A stretch of 6,326 nucleotides of DNA from Candidatus Heimdallarchaeota archaeon. GTDB lineage: Archaea > Asgardarchaeota > Heimdallarchaeia > Heimdallarchaeales > Heimdallarchaeaceae. Location: NCBI GenBank assembly GCA_023135215.1, contig JAGLTP010000678.1, positions 1 to 6,326 on the forward strand. Direction: 5' to 3'. The translations under genes were made by a program, and so were the position numbers. Shown one piece after another: positions 6,153-6,326 of the stretch. The notes under the pieces are model-generated. The model searched no databases and was not told where the DNA came from. It saw nothing but the letters and a program-made list of their open reading frames with translations. Every line of letters starts with the position of its first letter. Position 1 is the first letter of the stretch.

Positions 6153-6326
6153 TTAGTTCAAAGCAAAATCTAATGCAACAAGGGCATGGATTGTTGTAGT
6201 ATCAAAAACTGGAATTGGACATTCCTCTTGTTTTATTAACAGAGGTATTTCCGTGCAACCAAGAATCACTCCTTCAGCTCCTTTGTCTTGTAATCGTTTG
6301 ATTATCTCAAGATAACCATTCCTTGA
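6153..6326 (-). CDS. Aspartate/glutamate racemase family protein, C-terminal part, cut by window edge
   Basis: The last 57 codons are visible on the minus strand, ending with TAA at 6153-6155. The fragment has helix EIIKRLQDKGAEG, then VILGCTEIPLLI, then PIPVFDTTTIHALVALDFAL. The GCTE motif carries the second catalytic cysteine of the Asp/Glu racemase family, and the D-T/S-T-x-x-H-A ending is the usual C-terminus. Family enzymes are about 230 residues and interconvert L- and D-aspartate or related acids in the cytosol by a two-cysteine mechanism. The first catalytic cysteine lies outside the window, so whether this is a racemase, hydantoin racemase or a related enzyme stays open. The frame was checked through its end and has no frameshift. 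Confidence 0.88.
   Translation of the reverse strand, partial: SRNGYLEIIKRLQDKGAEGVILGCTEIPLLIKQEECPIPVFDTTTIHALVALDFALN

Noticed and set aside
6153..6200. Apparent frameshift near the C-terminus of the racemase
   Set aside because: It came from a miscounted C-run; re-reading AGGGCAT on the plus strand restores one continuous frame to the TAA.
1..6326. CRISPR array, tRNA/rRNA gene, insertion sequence or defence island
   Set aside because: No regularly spaced repeats, cloverleaf-like segment, transposase motifs or terminal inverted repeats were seen. The genes are metabolic, RNA-processing or surface types.

Overview
This AT-rich window looks archaeal. Several start codons sit about 26-30 nt downstream of TATA-like boxes with no Shine-Dalgarno sequence (leaderless or near-leaderless transcripts), TTG and GTG starts occur, arginine is mostly AGA/AGG, and two genes encode single-pass or few-pass surface proteins of an archaeal style. 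The combination of an arylsulfotransferase-type propeller with membrane anchors, a glycoprotein-like surface protein and small alpha/beta proteins would fit an uncultured mesophilic archaeon, possibly Asgard-related. That lineage guess is weak and rests on gene style alone.

Layout. On the minus strand at the left edge is the N-terminal ~60% of an M29-family aminopeptidase (start at 731, running off the window). A 291-nt divergent promoter region separates it from a plus-strand DEAD-box RNA helicase (1023-2288). Next come a membrane-anchored six-repeat beta-propeller of the arylsulfotransferase type (2351-3637) and a secreted, C-terminally anchored, sequon-rich protein with an EF-hand-like calcium loop (3775-4845). 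Then follow a small CCHC putative zinc-binding protein (4922-5347) and an open frame of 121 codons that has no ATG/GTG/TTG near its 5' end but reads as a real alpha/beta protein (5350-5697). A YdhR/ABM-like small dimeric-barrel protein (5797-6084) is last on the plus strand. The window closes with the C-terminal 57 residues of an aspartate/glutamate-racemase family protein on the minus strand (6153-6326).

Functional relations. Most plus-strand genes seem to have their own TATA-like element, so this looks like a series of single-gene units rather than an operon. The two surface proteins (propeller and EF-hand protein) are adjacent and both face the cell exterior, but nothing proves a joint role. 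A hairpin followed by nine T's closes the surface-protein gene. The best candidates for something undescribed are the canonical-start-less frame at 5350-5697 and the two orphan proteins on either side of 4850. No CRISPR array, tRNA, rRNA, insertion sequence or recognisable defence system is present.
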